DNA of 64,000 bases from Pseudomonas sp. SJZ079. Its GTDB lineage: Bacteria; Pseudomonadota; Gammaproteobacteria; Pseudomonadales; Pseudomonadaceae. Under the pieces are notes generated by a model that made no database searches, was not told the DNA's origin, and worked only from the letters and a program-made list of their open reading frames with translations. Positions 8,406-17,870 of the stretch are shown piece after piece. Within the stretch, counting starts at the first letter, position 1, and every line of letters begins with the position of its first letter. Location of the stretch: assembly GCF_007993865.1 (NCBI RefSeq), contig NZ_VIUH01000009.1, positions 62,001 to 126,000 of the forward strand. The letters run 5' to 3'. A program made the position numbers and the translations under genes.

Positions 8406-8452
8406 GCGCTCGGCTATGTGGCGTTGAAATCAGGCTCGGACTGCTCATGTAC
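8406..8452. repeat. Degenerate dispersed intergenic repeat, copy A
   Basis: The nusB-thiL gap (8386-8537) holds no gene. Its core (8406-8452, GCGCTCGGCTAT…GCTCATgTAC) aligns to 59494-59539 downstream of leuS at about 39 of 47 positions with one gap, by hand count. This looks like a dispersed, decayed Pseudomonas intergenic element. Confidence 0.55.
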
Positions 8453-8537
8453 AACTCGTACACTCCGCGTCCTCGCCTGACTTCGCCTTACCTAGCAGTC
8501 GCTCGCGACGCTTTTCAACGGACTGTTAACTTTTGCG

Positions 8538-9515
8538 GTGCCTCCCTTGGGTGAGTTCGAGCTGATCCGTCATTACTTCGCCGCTGCGTCTTGTGCGCAG
8601 GCTGGCGAAGGCGTGGCGCTGGGCATTGGCGATGACTGTGCCCTGCTCGACCTGCCCGCTGGCGAGCAGCTGGCCGTGTCCACCGATACCCTGGTCAACG
8701 GGGTGCACTTCCCCGACTCCGCCGATCCTTTTTTGCTGGGCCAGCGTGCGCTGGGCGTGTCGGTCAGCGATCTGGCCGCCATGGGCGCGACGCCCATAGG
8801 TTTCACCCTGGCCCTGACCCTGCCCGCTGCCGAACCTGCCTGGCTGCAAGCCTTTGCCGCGGGCCTCGATCGGATGGCGCGCCAGTGTGCGCTGCGCCTG
8901 ATCGGCGGCGATACCACGCGCGGGCCGCTAAGTCTGACCCTTAGCGTGTTCGGTCGGGTGCCGCGTGGCCTGGCGCTGACCCGGGCCGGCGCGCAGGTCG
9001 GCGATCTGCTGTGTGTCGGCGGCGATCTAGGCGCTGCCGCGGGCGCGTTGCCGCTGGTGCTGGGGCAGCGCCAGGCGGCGGCCGAGATCGCCGAGCCCCT
9101 GCTCGCGCGCTACTGGTCGCCGCAGCCGCAGCTGGCGCTGGGTCAGGCATTGCGTGGCAAGGCCACGGCGGCGCTGGATATCTCCGATGGATTGCTGGCC
9201 GACTGCGGGCATATAGCGGCGGCCTCGGGCGTGGCGCTGGTGGTCGAGCAGGCGCGCTTGCCGCTGTCGGCAGCCCTGCTGGCGCTGCTCGGGGAAGACG
9301 CCGCGCGCCACTGTGCGCTGAGCGGTGGCGACGATTACCGCTTGGCCTTTACCTTGCCCGCCGAGCACCTCGCCGAGTTGCAGGCAGCCGGTTGGCCGGT
9401 GCAGGTGATCGGTCGGGTCGAGGCCGGTCAGGGCGTGCAGTTGCTGGATCAGTTCGGTCAATGCATCACGCCGCCGGCGCGGGGCTATCAACATTTTGGA
9501 AACTCCAGTGACTGA
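8538..9515 (+). CDS. thiL: Thiamine-monophosphate kinase
   Basis: 325 aa from GTG at 8538; a TTG at 8547 giving MGEFELIR is an equally plausible start, as neither has a strong ribosome site. Motifs of the ThiL/PurM fold are present: GIGDDCALLD, STDTLVNGVHF, DLAAMGATPIG, LIGGDTTRG and ALDISDGLLADCGHI. It phosphorylates thiamine monophosphate to the cofactor diphosphate. Its 3' end overlaps pgpA by 8 nt. Confidence 0.93.
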   Translation: MPPLGEFELIRHYFAAASCAQAGEGVALGIGDDCALLDLPAGEQLAVSTDTLVNGVHFPDSADPFLLGQRALGVSVSDLAAMGATPIGFTLALTLPAAEPAWLQAFAAGLDRMARQCALRLIGGDTTRGPLSLTLSVFGRVPRGLALTRAGAQVGDLLCVGGDLGAAAGALPLVLGQRQAAAEIAEPLLARYWSPQPQLALGQALRGKATAALDISDGLLADCGHIAAASGVALVVEQARLPLSAALLALLGEDAARHCALSGGDDYRLAFTLPAEHLAELQAAGWPVQVIGRVEAGQGVQLLDQFGQCITPPARGYQHFGNSSD

Positions 9516-10038
9516 TCACCCCGAGCAAGTTCCCGCCGAGTTCGTGCCGCCGTCGGTATGGCGCAACCCCTGGCACTTCCTGGCTTTTGGTTTCGGCTCG
9601 GGCACCCTGCCGAAAGCGCCGGGTACCTGGGGCTCGCTGGTGGCGCTGCCGTTCATTCCGCTGTGGCAGATGCTGCCGGACTGGGGTTACTGGCTGATGC
9701 TCGGCATCACCATGCTGTTTGGCTTCTGGTTGTGCGGCAAGGTCGCCGATGACCTGCGCGTGCATGACCACGAGGGTATCGTCTGGGACGAAATGGTTGG
9801 CATGTGGATCACCCTCTGGCTGGTGCCGGAAGGTTGGATTTGGCTACTGCTAGGCTTTTTGATGTTCCGTTTCTTCGACATACTCAAGCCCTGGCCGATC
9901 CGCTGGATCGACCGCCATGTGCATGGCGGGGTCGGCATCATGCTCGATGACGTGCTGGCCGGGGTGTTCGCCTGGTTGGCCATGCAGCTGTTGGTATGGG
10001 GCTGGGCCAACGGCTTGGCAACGGTGTCGGGCTTCTAG
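9508..10038 (+). CDS. pgpA: Phosphatidylglycerophosphatase A
   Basis: 176 aa from GTG 9508, with GGAA just upstream; TTG 9496 is an alternative. Family motifs are seen: GFGSGTLPKAPGTWGS near the N-terminus and HDHEGIVWDEMVGMW in the middle, with about four hydrophobic segments. This inner-membrane enzyme dephosphorylates phosphatidylglycerol phosphate. Translationally coupled to thiL. Confidence 0.92.
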   Translation: MTDHPEQVPAEFVPPSVWRNPWHFLAFGFGSGTLPKAPGTWGSLVALPFIPLWQMLPDWGYWLMLGITMLFGFWLCGKVADDLRVHDHEGIVWDEMVGMWITLWLVPEGWIWLLLGFLMFRFFDILKPWPIRWIDRHVHGGVGIMLDDVLAGVFAWLAMQLLVWGWANGLATVSGF

Positions 10039-10055
10039 TATTGCGGAGGTGGGCG

Positions 10056-10781
10056 ATGGTCCGCTGGGGCTTGCTCGTACTGTTGTGTGCATTCGGCCTT
10101 TGCGTGCAGGCTGAACCCGGTACCGCGCAAGAGATTCGAGTGGCGGCCGAGGATTGGGAAGGGCACAGCCAGGCGGACGGTACAGGCCTGGCCTGGGATC
10201 TTTTGCATCAGGTGTTCGACCCCGAAGGCATTCAGTTGGTGAGCCTGAGCGTGCCCTATACGCGCTCGATAGGCTTGGTTCAGCGCGGCGATGCCGATGC
10301 CTGGGTGGGGTCCTATCTCGATGAGGTCGAGCACGGGGTGGTTTACCCACGCTGGCATTATGCGCTCGATGAGGTGTATGCCTTGGGCATGGCTGAGCAA
10401 CCGCTGCCGAGCCTGAAAACACTCGGTGATTATCGTCTGGTGTGGATGCACGGCTACAAATACCAGCGTTACCTGCCCAGCGCTCGGCGCTATCGAGAAA
10501 TTCAACGACGCAGTGGGATTCTCGACATGCTCAGGCAGGGACGCGCGGATTTTTATATCGATGCGCTCCCCGAGCTGGAGGCGGTGTACCACGCTGCCGC
10601 GGATCCGACGCGTTACCGCATGACCAAACTGACCAACTTGCCTATGTACCTGGGGTTTGCCGATAACCCGCGTGGTCGCGCACTGGCGCTGCTCTACGAC
10701 CAGCGCATGGACGTACTGGTCAAAAACGGCAGCCTGCGACCGCTGTTCGCCCATTGGCAGCAACCCTATCCCTTCGATTAA
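10056..10781 (+). CDS. Periplasmic solute-binding family 3 protein
   Basis: 241 aa with a very good ribosome site (GGAGGTGGGCG) before the ATG. A signal peptide ends near residue 20 (CVQAEPG). The body follows the SBP_bac_3 pattern, from IRVAAEDWEG through QRGDADAWVGSY to YDQRMDVLVKNGSLRPLF. No permease gene is adjacent, so it may be a stand-alone sensor or binding protein. Ligand unknown. Confidence 0.75.
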   Translation: MVRWGLLVLLCAFGLCVQAEPGTAQEIRVAAEDWEGHSQADGTGLAWDLLHQVFDPEGIQLVSLSVPYTRSIGLVQRGDADAWVGSYLDEVEHGVVYPRWHYALDEVYALGMAEQPLPSLKTLGDYRLVWMHGYKYQRYLPSARRYREIQRRSGILDMLRQGRADFYIDALPELEAVYHAAADPTRYRMTKLTNLPMYLGFADNPRGRALALLYDQRMDVLVKNGSLRPLFAHWQQPYPFD

Positions 10782-10798
10782 GGACGACGAGAAGCCCT

Positions 10799-11446
10799 AT
10801 GCATGGACTGAAATTACTCTGCGCCAGCCTGTTGCTGGTGGCCATGGCACAGGCCTGGGCAGCGCCTCAGGTGCGGGTAGTCGGCCTGTTCCCCGGTGCG
10901 GCGGTGCTCAATGTCGGTGGTCAGCGCAAGCTGGTGAAGGTCGGTCAGACCGGTCCGGGTGGCGTGCTGGTGGTCAGCGCCGACAGCCGCGGTGCGGTGC
11001 TTCGCGTCGACGGGGTGGAGCGCGCCTATGGTCTCAGTCGTGAATACAGTGGCGGCTATGCCGAGCCGAACAAGCAACAATTGAGCGTGGCCAAAGGCGT
11101 CGGCGGGCACTACTGGGTCGCCGGCTCGGTGAACAGTCAGCCGATGCAGTTCCTGGTCGATACCGGCGCGACCTCGATTGCGCTCAACGACGGCCATGCC
11201 AGACGCCTGGGTATCGACTATCGCGTGGTGGGTCGACCCATGCAGGTCAGCACGGCCAGTGGCACGGTGCGCGGCTGGAAGGTCGATCTCAATAGCGTCA
11301 AGGTCGGCACCCTGGAAGTGTTGGGCGTCGAGGCCGTGGTGCTGGAAGGCGGCTCGCCGACCGAGGCGCTACTGGGCATGAGCTTCCTCAGCCGCATCGG
11401 CTGGCGCGTCGAGCAGGATGTGCTGATGCTGGAGTCCAAGCACTGA
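10799..11446 (+). CDS. Retropepsin-like aspartic protease of the TIGR02281 (clan AA) type
   Basis: 215 aa from MHGLKLLCAS, chosen because a signal peptide follows (cleaved near AWA|APQV). The C-terminal half holds the single-copy retropepsin motif FLVDTGATSIAL and the later hydrophobic-hydrophobic-Gly motif in ALLGMSFLSRI. Such proteins dimerise to form one active site, here probably in the periplasm. 17 nt after the solute-binding gene, so possibly co-transcribed. Substrate unknown. Confidence 0.8.
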   Translation: MHGLKLLCASLLLVAMAQAWAAPQVRVVGLFPGAAVLNVGGQRKLVKVGQTGPGGVLVVSADSRGAVLRVDGVERAYGLSREYSGGYAEPNKQQLSVAKGVGGHYWVAGSVNSQPMQFLVDTGATSIALNDGHARRLGIDYRVVGRPMQVSTASGTVRGWKVDLNSVKVGTLEVLGVEAVVLEGGSPTEALLGMSFLSRIGWRVEQDVLMLESKH

Positions 11447-11571
11447 CGGGCCGCGCAGCCGACGGTTTCGATCCTTATCATCGGTAATTCAGGCTGACCT
11501 GCCGATGGGGGCTGCTGTTACAATGCCGCCCTTGTGTTTTTCCCCTGTCCTTATCTATTTAGGAGCATCCG

Positions 11572-12192
11572 GTGCCTGTCGTATTCGTCGCCGCCTCCCA
11601 GCTGCCTACACCCTTTGGCGTGTTCACCATGCATGGCTTTCTAGAGCAGGCCACTGGCAAGGAACACGTCGCGCTGACCTTCGGCGATGTTGCCGATGGT
11701 CAGCCGGTGCTGGGCCGTATGCACTCCGAGTGCCTGACCGGCGATGCCCTGTTCAGCCTGCGCTGTGACTGCGGCTTCCAGCTCGAGGCCGCGCTGCGCG
11801 CGATTGCCGCCGAGGGTCGCGGCGTGCTGCTCTACCTGCGCCAGGAAGGCCGTGGCATTGGCTTGCTGAACAAGATCCGCGCCTACGAATTGCAAGATGG
11901 CGGCGCCGATACCGTCGAAGCCAACGAGCGCCTGGGCTTTGGCGCCGATCAGCGCGATTATGCGATCTGCCTGCCGATGCTCGAGCACCTGGGCATCAGC
12001 TCGCTCAAGCTGATGACCAACAATCCGCGCAAGGTCAAAGCCCTGGGCGATATGGGCATTGCCGTGGCGAGCCGCGTGCCGCTGCAGATCGACCATAACC
12101 CGCACAACAAGAAGTACCTGGCCACCAAGGCGGGCAAGCTGGGCCACCTGCTCGGCAGCCTGCACCAGGGTGAGACCGAGGAAAGCCTGTGA
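11572..12192 (+). CDS. ribA: GTP cyclohydrolase II
   Basis: 206 aa from GTG 11572 with AGGAG upstream. All catalytic parts are present: zinc ligands in [32 protein letters not shown] and [10 protein letters not shown]. It opens the GTP ring in the first committed riboflavin step and so provides the activity missing from the RibBA C-terminal domain. Not preceded by the FMN riboswitch. Overlaps the next gene by 4 nt. Confidence 0.95.
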   Translation: MPVVFVAASQLPTPFGVFTMHGFLEQATGKEHVALTFGDVADGQPVLGRMHSECLTGDALFSLRCDCGFQLEAALRAIAAEGRGVLLYLRQEGRGIGLLNKIRAYELQDGGADTVEANERLGFGADQRDYAICLPMLEHLGISSLKLMTNNPRKVKALGDMGIAVASRVPLQIDHNPHNKKYLATKAGKLGHLLGSLHQGETEESL

Positions 12193-12605
12193 CCCGCAAC
12201 CAGGTACGGCGTCGTCTGGCGCTGGCCTGGTGGGGGCAGCTGGTGCTGACCCTGGCGCCGCTGGTACTGCTCAATCTGCTGTTTGGCGCCGATCGGCAGC
12301 CCGGCATGCTGGTCATGCCGCTGTTCGTCGTGGGGCTGGCATCGATGTTCGTCAGCCTGCCGCTGTTCAGTGCCTACAAGCGGGCGCTGGTGGCCACCGA
12401 GCAGGCCCTGGATACGCCGCAAGAGGCAGAGACCTGGCAGGCGTTGGCCAAGCAGCGTCGCCTGGCCTTTCTCGGCGCCGGGTTGCCCGCCTGGATTGCC
12501 GCTGTCGCGGTATTCGTCGGGCTGGAAGCGATTCCGCTGCTGCTCCTGGGGCTGTCCAGCCTGGTTCTGCTCTACCTCTACCGTATCCCTCGCCAACTCG
12601 GCTGA
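12189..12605 (+). CDS. Small integral membrane protein, unknown function
   Basis: 138 aa. Hydrophobic stretches near residues 14-34, 41-62, 93-112 and 115-131 suggest four membrane helices, with a charged loop around 65-90. GTG start within the ribA stop (GTGA) and stop overlapping the next start (TGATG) place it in a translationally coupled ribA unit. No motif recognised. Confidence 0.7.
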   Translation: MTRNQVRRRLALAWWGQLVLTLAPLVLLNLLFGADRQPGMLVMPLFVVGLASMFVSLPLFSAYKRALVATEQALDTPQEAETWQALAKQRRLAFLGAGLPAWIAAVAVFVGLEAIPLLLLGLSSLVLLYLYRIPRQLG

Positions 12606-13402
12606 TGAACCGCCTCGGTCTCTGCCTGCTCGCGTTACTGGCCTGGCCGGCGCTGGCGGTCGAGCGGGTGGTCAGCCTGGCGCCTTCCTTGAGTGAAATC
12701 GTCCTGGAATTGGGCGCCGCCGACCTGCTGGTCGGCGTGCTGGATGGTGGCGAGCGCCCGCCCGGCCTGGCGCATCTGCCCTCGGTGGGGCGCTACGGCC
12801 AGCTGGAAATGGAAAGTCTGCTCAAGTTGCAGCCCGATCTGCTGCTGCTCTGGCCGGACAGCATCGGCCGTGCACAGCTCGAGCAGCTGCAGAGCTTCGG
12901 CATCCCCCTGTTGATCGCCGAACCGCACAGCCTGGACAATCTGGCCGAGCAGTTCGCCGAGATCGGCGCGGGCATTGGCCGCGCCGAGCAGGGGCAGCGT
13001 TTGCGCAGTCGCTTCAGCGAGCGGCTCAGGCAATTGCGCGTTCGCTACCGGCGCGAACGTCCGCTGCGGGTGTTCTACCAGATCTGGGACGTGCCGCTGT
13101 ACACCATCGGCGGCCGGCAGATCATCAGCGATGCCTTGCGCCTGTGCGGCGCCGAGAACGTGTTCGCCGACCTCAGCCTGCCGGCGCCACAGGTCAGCGT
13201 GGAGGCGGTGCTGCAGCGCGACCCCGAGGTGATACTCGCCGGCAGCGGTGCGCAACTGGAACGCTGGCGCATCTGGCCGCAGCTCAGCGCGGTGGCGCGC
13301 AAGCAACTCTGGCAGGTGCCTGACAAGGGCCTGGAACGGCCGAGCTTCCAGATGCTGGCGGCGACCGAGAAGCTCTGCGAACAGCTGGCTAAAGCCCACT
13401 AA
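12605..13402 (+). CDS. BtuF-like cobalamin-binding periplasmic protein
   Basis: 265 aa. A signal peptide (cleavage near ALA|VERV) leads into the BtuF/FhuD-type fold: RVVSLAPSLSEIVLELGAAD, then SLLKLQPDLLLLW, DVPLYTIGGRQIISDAL and CGAENVFADL. The B12 assignment is supported by the convergent BtuB-like receptor that sits behind a cobalamin riboswitch. No BtuCD permease is in the window. Start overlaps the upstream stop by one base. Confidence 0.8.
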   Translation: MNRLGLCLLALLAWPALAVERVVSLAPSLSEIVLELGAADLLVGVLDGGERPPGLAHLPSVGRYGQLEMESLLKLQPDLLLLWPDSIGRAQLEQLQSFGIPLLIAEPHSLDNLAEQFAEIGAGIGRAEQGQRLRSRFSERLRQLRVRYRRERPLRVFYQIWDVPLYTIGGRQIISDALRLCGAENVFADLSLPAPQVSVEAVLQRDPEVILAGSGAQLERWRIWPQLSAVARKQLWQVPDKGLERPSFQMLAATEKLCEQLAKAH

Positions 13403-13403
13403 G

Positions 13404-13426
13404 AAGCCCCGCACGATGCGGGGCTT
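13404..13426. terminator. Hairpin terminator between convergent genes
   Basis: Nine-bp stem AAGCCCCGC / GCGGGGCTT with a 5-nt loop, directly after the btuF-like stop codon. The T-tract is poor (GCGTTGG), so termination strength is uncertain. Confidence 0.6.
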
Positions 13427-13460
13427 GCGTTGGCGCCCAACGCCGGATGTCCCACCGCGG

Positions 13461-13525
13461 CCCGGATGAAATCCGGGAACAGCGGTCGATCCAGTGTATG
13501 AATCCCGGGATTCTCTCCGGGCTAC
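13461..13525. repeat. Palindromic CCCGGAT/ATCCGGG repeats
   Basis: A short palindrome at 13461-13477 and a related second one ending in TCCGGGCTAC at 13525 lie between the btuF-like and btuB-like genes. They belong to the same intergenic family as the hairpins at 17836-17860 and 21280-21309. Confidence 0.5.
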
Positions 13526-13536
13526 AGGGGCTCAGT

Positions 13537-15462
13537 TTAGAAGCGGTAGCCGACGCTCAGCTGTATTTCCTCTTCGGGTGCTGAATAGAGCGCCTTGTTG
13601 CCTGCAACGAAGTCACTTTGCCCGGCAAAGCTGTTGTAGCGTTTGCCGGTCAGGTTGTTGAGTCGCAGCCGGCTGCTGAACTGTCGGTAGTCGTAGCTCA
13701 GGCCTGCGTTAAACAGGCTGTAACCGCCTGTGCGTGGCAGGGTGTGGGCATCGTCGCTGGAGAGATAGCGGGGGCCGGTGTAGTTGGCTTCGAGATAACT
13801 GCTAAGCCCTGGCAGCAGCAGGTAGCTCAGGCTGAGACTGGCGGTATGTCGCGCGACCCAGGGCACGTCGTTACCCTTGAAGTTGCCGCCGCGATAGCTC
13901 GCATCGGTGAAGCTGTACTGCCCGTTCAGGGATAGACGCTCGCTGAGCTGACGCCGGCCTTCCAGCAGCAGGCCGTCGCGACGAGTGTCATCCAGATTGA
14001 CGTTGGCGCCGGGGCCGAAGGGGCCAGGGGCTGCACTGTCGAAGGCGATCTCGTCATGCAGGTCGAGGCGATAGAGGCTCAGCTGGTAGCGCTGGATGGC
14101 ATCCTGCCATTCGATTCCGCCTTCCCACGATACCCCGGTCTGCGGTTTGAGGAAGGTGGTGCCAGGCGCGGTAAAACCATTGTCGTCAACGTTGGCGAAG
14201 CGCAGTACATCTTCGCGCTTGAGGAACAGGCGCGTCTGGGTGCTGGCTTGCCAGCTGAGACCCAGGCTGCTGCTGTCCTCGTGATCGGTGTGGCGCAGGC
14301 CCAGGCCCTGGTTGCGGTCCTCTACTTCGCTGGCGCGATAGCCCAGGGTCAGGGTCAGGTCTTGGCTCAGTGGCTGGCTCAGCTGGCTGTACCAGTCGCG
14401 CATAGTCTGACGGAAGCGGGTCGTGCCGAAGGCCGAGGCGAGCTCGTAGTCGCTGCTGATGTGGTCGTGGCCGAGCAGCCATTCGCTGCGCCCAAGTGCG
14501 CTATCCCAGTGTGCGGTCAGGCGTGGGCTGAAGGTTTCTACGCGAGTGCCCTGGGTGAAGGCGCCCGAGAGGAAGCCTTTGGCATCGCTGTCGCGATAGC
14601 TGTAGTCGAAGTCGGCCGCCCAGTTTTCTGCCAGGGTCTGGCGGGCGGCGAAACGGTTGACCTGGGTCTTGCTATCGCTGAAGTCGCGCGGCTTGAAGCT
14701 GGCCTTGCGATCAGTGCGCTGCTGCGCCTCGGTCAGGGCGCCGGGTAGACGCAGCTCGTCATCGATAGTCTGGTATTCGGCGAGCAGCCAGCCGCCGTCG
14801 TGATCGTGTCGCAGACGGGCGAAAGCGTTGCTATAGCTGGCGTTATTGTTGTCGCGGTAGCCATCGGCGTGTCGTGCCTCGCCATTGGCGTAGAGCGAGA
14901 AGCCGGCGCCTAACTGGCGATAGGCATGGCCGCGATAGGCTTCCAGGTCATGGCTGCCGCGGCTGGTTTCCACGTAGGCCTCGTTCTCCCGCGGGGTGCG
15001 GGTGATGATATTGATGACACCGCCCACCGCTTGATCGCCATACAGCACTGTGCCGGCGCCACGGATGACCTCGATGCGCTGGATATTGCCCAGCGGCACG
15101 CTGTTGAGGTCTGCCGCTTGTTGGCTGGGATTGTTCAGGCGGCGCCCGTCCACCAACACCAGGGTGTTGTTTGCCGCGTTCTCGCCGAAGCCGCGCAGAC
15201 TGATGGCGACCCGGTTACCATCGCCGAGAGTGTCTCTGATCTGCAGGCCGGCCTGGGTGCGCAATACCTCGACCAGATTGCTGGCGGCGCTGGTTTCGAT
15301 CTGCTCGCGGGTTATCACTGCGACACTGGCCGGCGCGGGCTGTTGCAGCGGCGTGCCGCGGGTCACCACCAATGGCGGGGCCTGGTAGGGTTCGCTGGTT
15401 TGGGCGGCTAGGGTCAGGCTGGGCGCCATGGCAACAGCCAGGGCAATAGGGGGCAGCTTCAT
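13537..15462 (-). CDS. btuB: BtuB-like TonB-dependent outer-membrane receptor
   Basis: 641 aa. A signal peptide of about 19 residues is followed by a TonB-box-like segment near residue 30 (PPLVVTRG) and a plug domain (ASVAVITREQIE through RIEVIRGAGTVLYGDQAVGG). The rest is a 22-strand-type barrel ending in aromatic VGYRF. Cobalamin (or a precursor) as ligand is inferred from the cobalamin riboswitch in its leader and the neighbouring BtuF-like gene. Confidence 0.88.
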   Translation of the reverse strand: MKLPPIALAVAMAPSLTLAAQTSEPYQAPPLVVTRGTPLQQPAPASVAVITREQIETSAASNLVEVLRTQAGLQIRDTLGDGNRVAISLRGFGENAANNTLVLVDGRRLNNPSQQAADLNSVPLGNIQRIEVIRGAGTVLYGDQAVGGVINIITRTPRENEAYVETSRGSHDLEAYRGHAYRQLGAGFSLYANGEARHADGYRDNNNASYSNAFARLRHDHDGGWLLAEYQTIDDELRLPGALTEAQQRTDRKASFKPRDFSDSKTQVNRFAARQTLAENWAADFDYSYRDSDAKGFLSGAFTQGTRVETFSPRLTAHWDSALGRSEWLLGHDHISSDYELASAFGTTRFRQTMRDWYSQLSQPLSQDLTLTLGYRASEVEDRNQGLGLRHTDHEDSSSLGLSWQASTQTRLFLKREDVLRFANVDDNGFTAPGTTFLKPQTGVSWEGGIEWQDAIQRYQLSLYRLDLHDEIAFDSAAPGPFGPGANVNLDDTRRDGLLLEGRRQLSERLSLNGQYSFTDASYRGGNFKGNDVPWVARHTASLSLSYLLLPGLSSYLEANYTGPRYLSSDDAHTLPRTGGYSLFNAGLSYDYRQFSSRLRLNNLTGKRYNSFAGQSDFVAGNKALYSAPEEEIQLSVGYRF

Positions 15463-15470
15463 TGATCAAT

Positions 15471-15496
15471 CCTCAAAAGGTAAACGTCTTTTGAGG
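15471..15496 (-). promoter_or_regulatory. Shine-Dalgarno-sequestering hairpin in the btuB leader
   Basis: On the minus strand CCTCAAAAG (15496-15488) pairs perfectly with CTTTTGAGG (15479-15471). The latter contains the GAGG ribosome site 8 nt before the btuB ATG. This is a credible expression platform for translational control by the upstream B12 aptamer. Confidence 0.6.
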
Positions 15497-15575
15497 AGGG
15501 CAGGGACAAGCACGGGCAAGCGGCGGGCAGCCAGCGCTTGACGGTGATGCCCTCCGCAACACCAGTCACATTGCG

Positions 15576-15790
15576 CCGAGGCAGGTCTCCGGGCTGCCGA
15601 CTGTGGATTTCCCACCTTCCCAGGCGAGCCCAGTGGTGTGTCGGGAAATTCTGCATCTGTGCGGTTGGTGCACAAACGCCGTCGGTTACCGTTGCGGGGG
15701 CAGCGCGGGCCTTGCCGTTGCCTGTAGTGACAGCGGCGCACCTGCTTCCCTTTTCACGCGGCTGGTGTGGCCGCGACCTCGGACAAACAA
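15576..15790 (-). ncRNA. Cobalamin (adenosylcobalamin-type) riboswitch
   Basis: Read on the minus strand, the classic elements occur in order: GAAAAGGGAA near 15755, GCTGCCCCCGCAACGGTAA (B12-box region), CCACTGG, CTGGGAAGG and AGCCCGGAGACCTGCC near 15581. Located about 115 nt upstream of the btuB ATG; repression by B12 is expected. Confidence 0.95.
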
Positions 15791-15858
15791 AACGCCGCGC
15801 ACCATAAGGGCACACGGCGGGTAAAGCAATTCGGCGGGCCATGTCAGCCCGGCAACAG

Positions 15859-17757
15859 TCAGTTGTTGAGCAGACTCAGGCGCTGGCGCACCGCGGCTTC
15901 GATCCCGGCTTCGTTCAAGCCGCATTCGGCGAGCATCTGCGCCGGCTTGGCGTGCTCGACGTAGTAGTCCGGCAGGCCCAGGTGCAACACTGGCTTGAGC
16001 AGGTTTTCGCGGGCCAGGAATTCGCTCACGGCGCTGCCGGCGCCGCCCATGATGCTGTTTTCCTCGATGCTCACCAGCAGCTCGTGGCTGGCCGCCAACT
16101 GGCGCACCAGGGCCTCGTCCAGCGGCTTGACGAAGCGCATGTCGACCACCGTGGCGTCCAGGCTTTCGCCGACCTTCAGTGCCTCGGCCAGTTGCACGCC
16201 GAATACCAGCAGCGCGACTTTTTGGCCCTGGCGGCGGATCAGCCCCTTGCCGATTTCCAGGGGTTCCAGGCCAGCCTCTATCGCTGCATTAGGTCCGCTG
16301 CCACGCGGGTAACGCACCGCTGCCGGGCCGTCGAACAGGTGGCCGGTGGTCAGCATGCGGCGCAGTTCGTTCTCGTCGCTCGGGGTCATCACCAGCATGC
16401 CGGGGATGCAGCGCAGGTAGGACAGGTCGAAGCTGCCGGCATGGGTCGGGCCGTCTTCGCCGACCAGACCTGCACGGTCGATGGCGAACAGCACGTCGAG
16501 GTGCTGCACCGCGACGTCGTGGATCAGCTGGTCGTAGGCGCGCTGGAGGAAGGTCGAGTAGATCGCCACCACCGGCTTGGCGCCGTCGCAGGCCATGCCG
16601 GCGGCCAGGGTCACGGCGTGCTGTTCGGCAATCGCTACGTCGAAATAGCGGTCGGGGAAGCGTTCGCTGAAGGCCACCAGGTCGGAGCCTTCCTTCATCG
16701 CCGGGGTGATACCGACCAGTCGCGGGTCCTGGGCAGCCATGTCGCACAGCCATTGGCCGAACACGCTGGAATACTTGGGCCCGGCTGGCTTCTTCGGTGC
16801 CGCCGCGGGGGCGTTGATCGGCTCCAGCTTGGTGATCGCGTGGTAGCCGATCGGGTCGACTTCGGCGGGGGCGAAGCCTTTGCCTTTCTTGGTGATCACG
16901 TGGAGGAACTGCGGGCCTTCCAGGTCGCGCATGTTGCGCAGGGTGGCCAGCAGGGTCGGCAGGTCGTGGCCATCGATGGGGCCGATGTAGTTCCAGCCGA
17001 GTTCCTCGAACAGCGTGCCGGGCACCAGCATGCCCTTGGCGTGTTCCTCGGTCTTGCGGGCGATTTCCCAGGCGCCGGGCAGGCGCGACAGCACCTTCTT
17101 GCTGCCTTCGCGCATGCTTGCGTAGGTGCGGCTGGAGAGCAGTTTGGCCAGGTAGTTGGACAGGCCACCGACGTTGCGCGAGATCGACATGTCGTTGTCG
17201 TTGAGGATCACCAGCATGTTGGCGGCGACGTCCGAGGCGTGATTCAGCGCCTCGAAGGCCATGCCGGCGGTCAATGCGCCGTCGCCTATTACCGCCACGC
17301 TTTTGCGGTTGCTGTTCTGCAGGCGCGCGGCGATGGCCATGCCCAGGGCGGCGCTGATCGAGGTACTGGAGTGGCCGACACCGAAGGTGTCGTACTCGCT
17401 CTCGCTGCGTCGCGGGAAGGCGGCGATGCCGTCCTTCTGACGCAGGCTGGCCATCTGTTCGCGGCGGCCGGTGAGGATCTTGTGCGGGTAGGCCTGATGG
17501 CCGACGTCCCACACCAGGCGGTCGTCCGGGGTGTCGAAGACGTAATGCAGGGCGACGGTCAGTTCGATCACCCCGAGGCCCGCGCCGAAATGCCCGCCGG
17601 TCTGGCCGACCGTGTAGAGCAGGTACTGGCGCAGTTCGTCGGCCAGGGTCTCCAGTTCGGCTTCGCCCAGGCGGCGCAGCTCATCCGGCGTGTTCGCGCG
17701 GTCGAGCAGGGGCGTCAGTGGGCGCTCGCGGGGAATCTCGTGGAAGGTCGTCGGCAT
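15859..17757 (-). CDS. dxs: 1-deoxy-D-xylulose-5-phosphate synthase
   Basis: 632 aa from MPTTFHEIP, the family start; 22 further in-frame upstream codons are not conserved sequence. Thiamine-diphosphate motif [17 protein letters not shown] with [12 protein letters not shown]; catalytic His in [16 protein letters not shown]; transketolase-type domain with [17 protein letters not shown]. First step of the MEP isoprenoid pathway, from pyruvate and glyceraldehyde-3-phosphate. In E. coli and P. aeruginosa dxs directly follows ispA; here a 3.3-kb gene intervenes. Confidence 0.96.
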   Translation of the reverse strand: MPTTFHEIPRERPLTPLLDRANTPDELRRLGEAELETLADELRQYLLYTVGQTGGHFGAGLGVIELTVALHYVFDTPDDRLVWDVGHQAYPHKILTGRREQMASLRQKDGIAAFPRRSESEYDTFGVGHSSTSISAALGMAIAARLQNSNRKSVAVIGDGALTAGMAFEALNHASDVAANMLVILNDNDMSISRNVGGLSNYLAKLLSSRTYASMREGSKKVLSRLPGAWEIARKTEEHAKGMLVPGTLFEELGWNYIGPIDGHDLPTLLATLRNMRDLEGPQFLHVITKKGKGFAPAEVDPIGYHAITKLEPINAPAAAPKKPAGPKYSSVFGQWLCDMAAQDPRLVGITPAMKEGSDLVAFSERFPDRYFDVAIAEQHAVTLAAGMACDGAKPVVAIYSTFLQRAYDQLIHDVAVQHLDVLFAIDRAGLVGEDGPTHAGSFDLSYLRCIPGMLVMTPSDENELRRMLTTGHLFDGPAAVRYPRGSGPNAAIEAGLEPLEIGKGLIRRQGQKVALLVFGVQLAEALKVGESLDATVVDMRFVKPLDEALVRQLAASHELLVSIEENSIMGGAGSAVSEFLARENLLKPVLHLGLPDYYVEHAKPAQMLAECGLNEAGIEAAVRQRLSLLNN

Positions 17758-17835
17758 CGGGCGGATCGTTATCGGCGCAAAAGAGGCGCAGTTTACCCGA
17801 AGCGCCGGGAACTGCCCAAACAAGCTGTGCTGCGC

Positions 17836-17860
17836 GTAGCCCGGATTGTATCCGGGCTAC
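17836..17860. repeat. Palindromic repeat (GTAGCCCGGA…TCCGGGCTAC)
   Basis: Perfect 10-bp arms with a 5-nt loop, between the carboxylase gene stop and dxs. Same family as 21280-21309 on the other side of the carboxylase gene. Confidence 0.7.
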
Positions 17861-17870
17861 GGTGAGGGCC

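Noticed and set aside
10056..10781. Possibility that the solute-binding protein belongs to a full ABC transporter operon
   Set aside because: No permease or ATPase gene lies nearby; the neighbours are pgpA and an aspartic protease.
15841..17865. A 674-codon open frame on the plus strand
   Set aside because: Antisense to dxs, whose motifs are complete on the minus strand.
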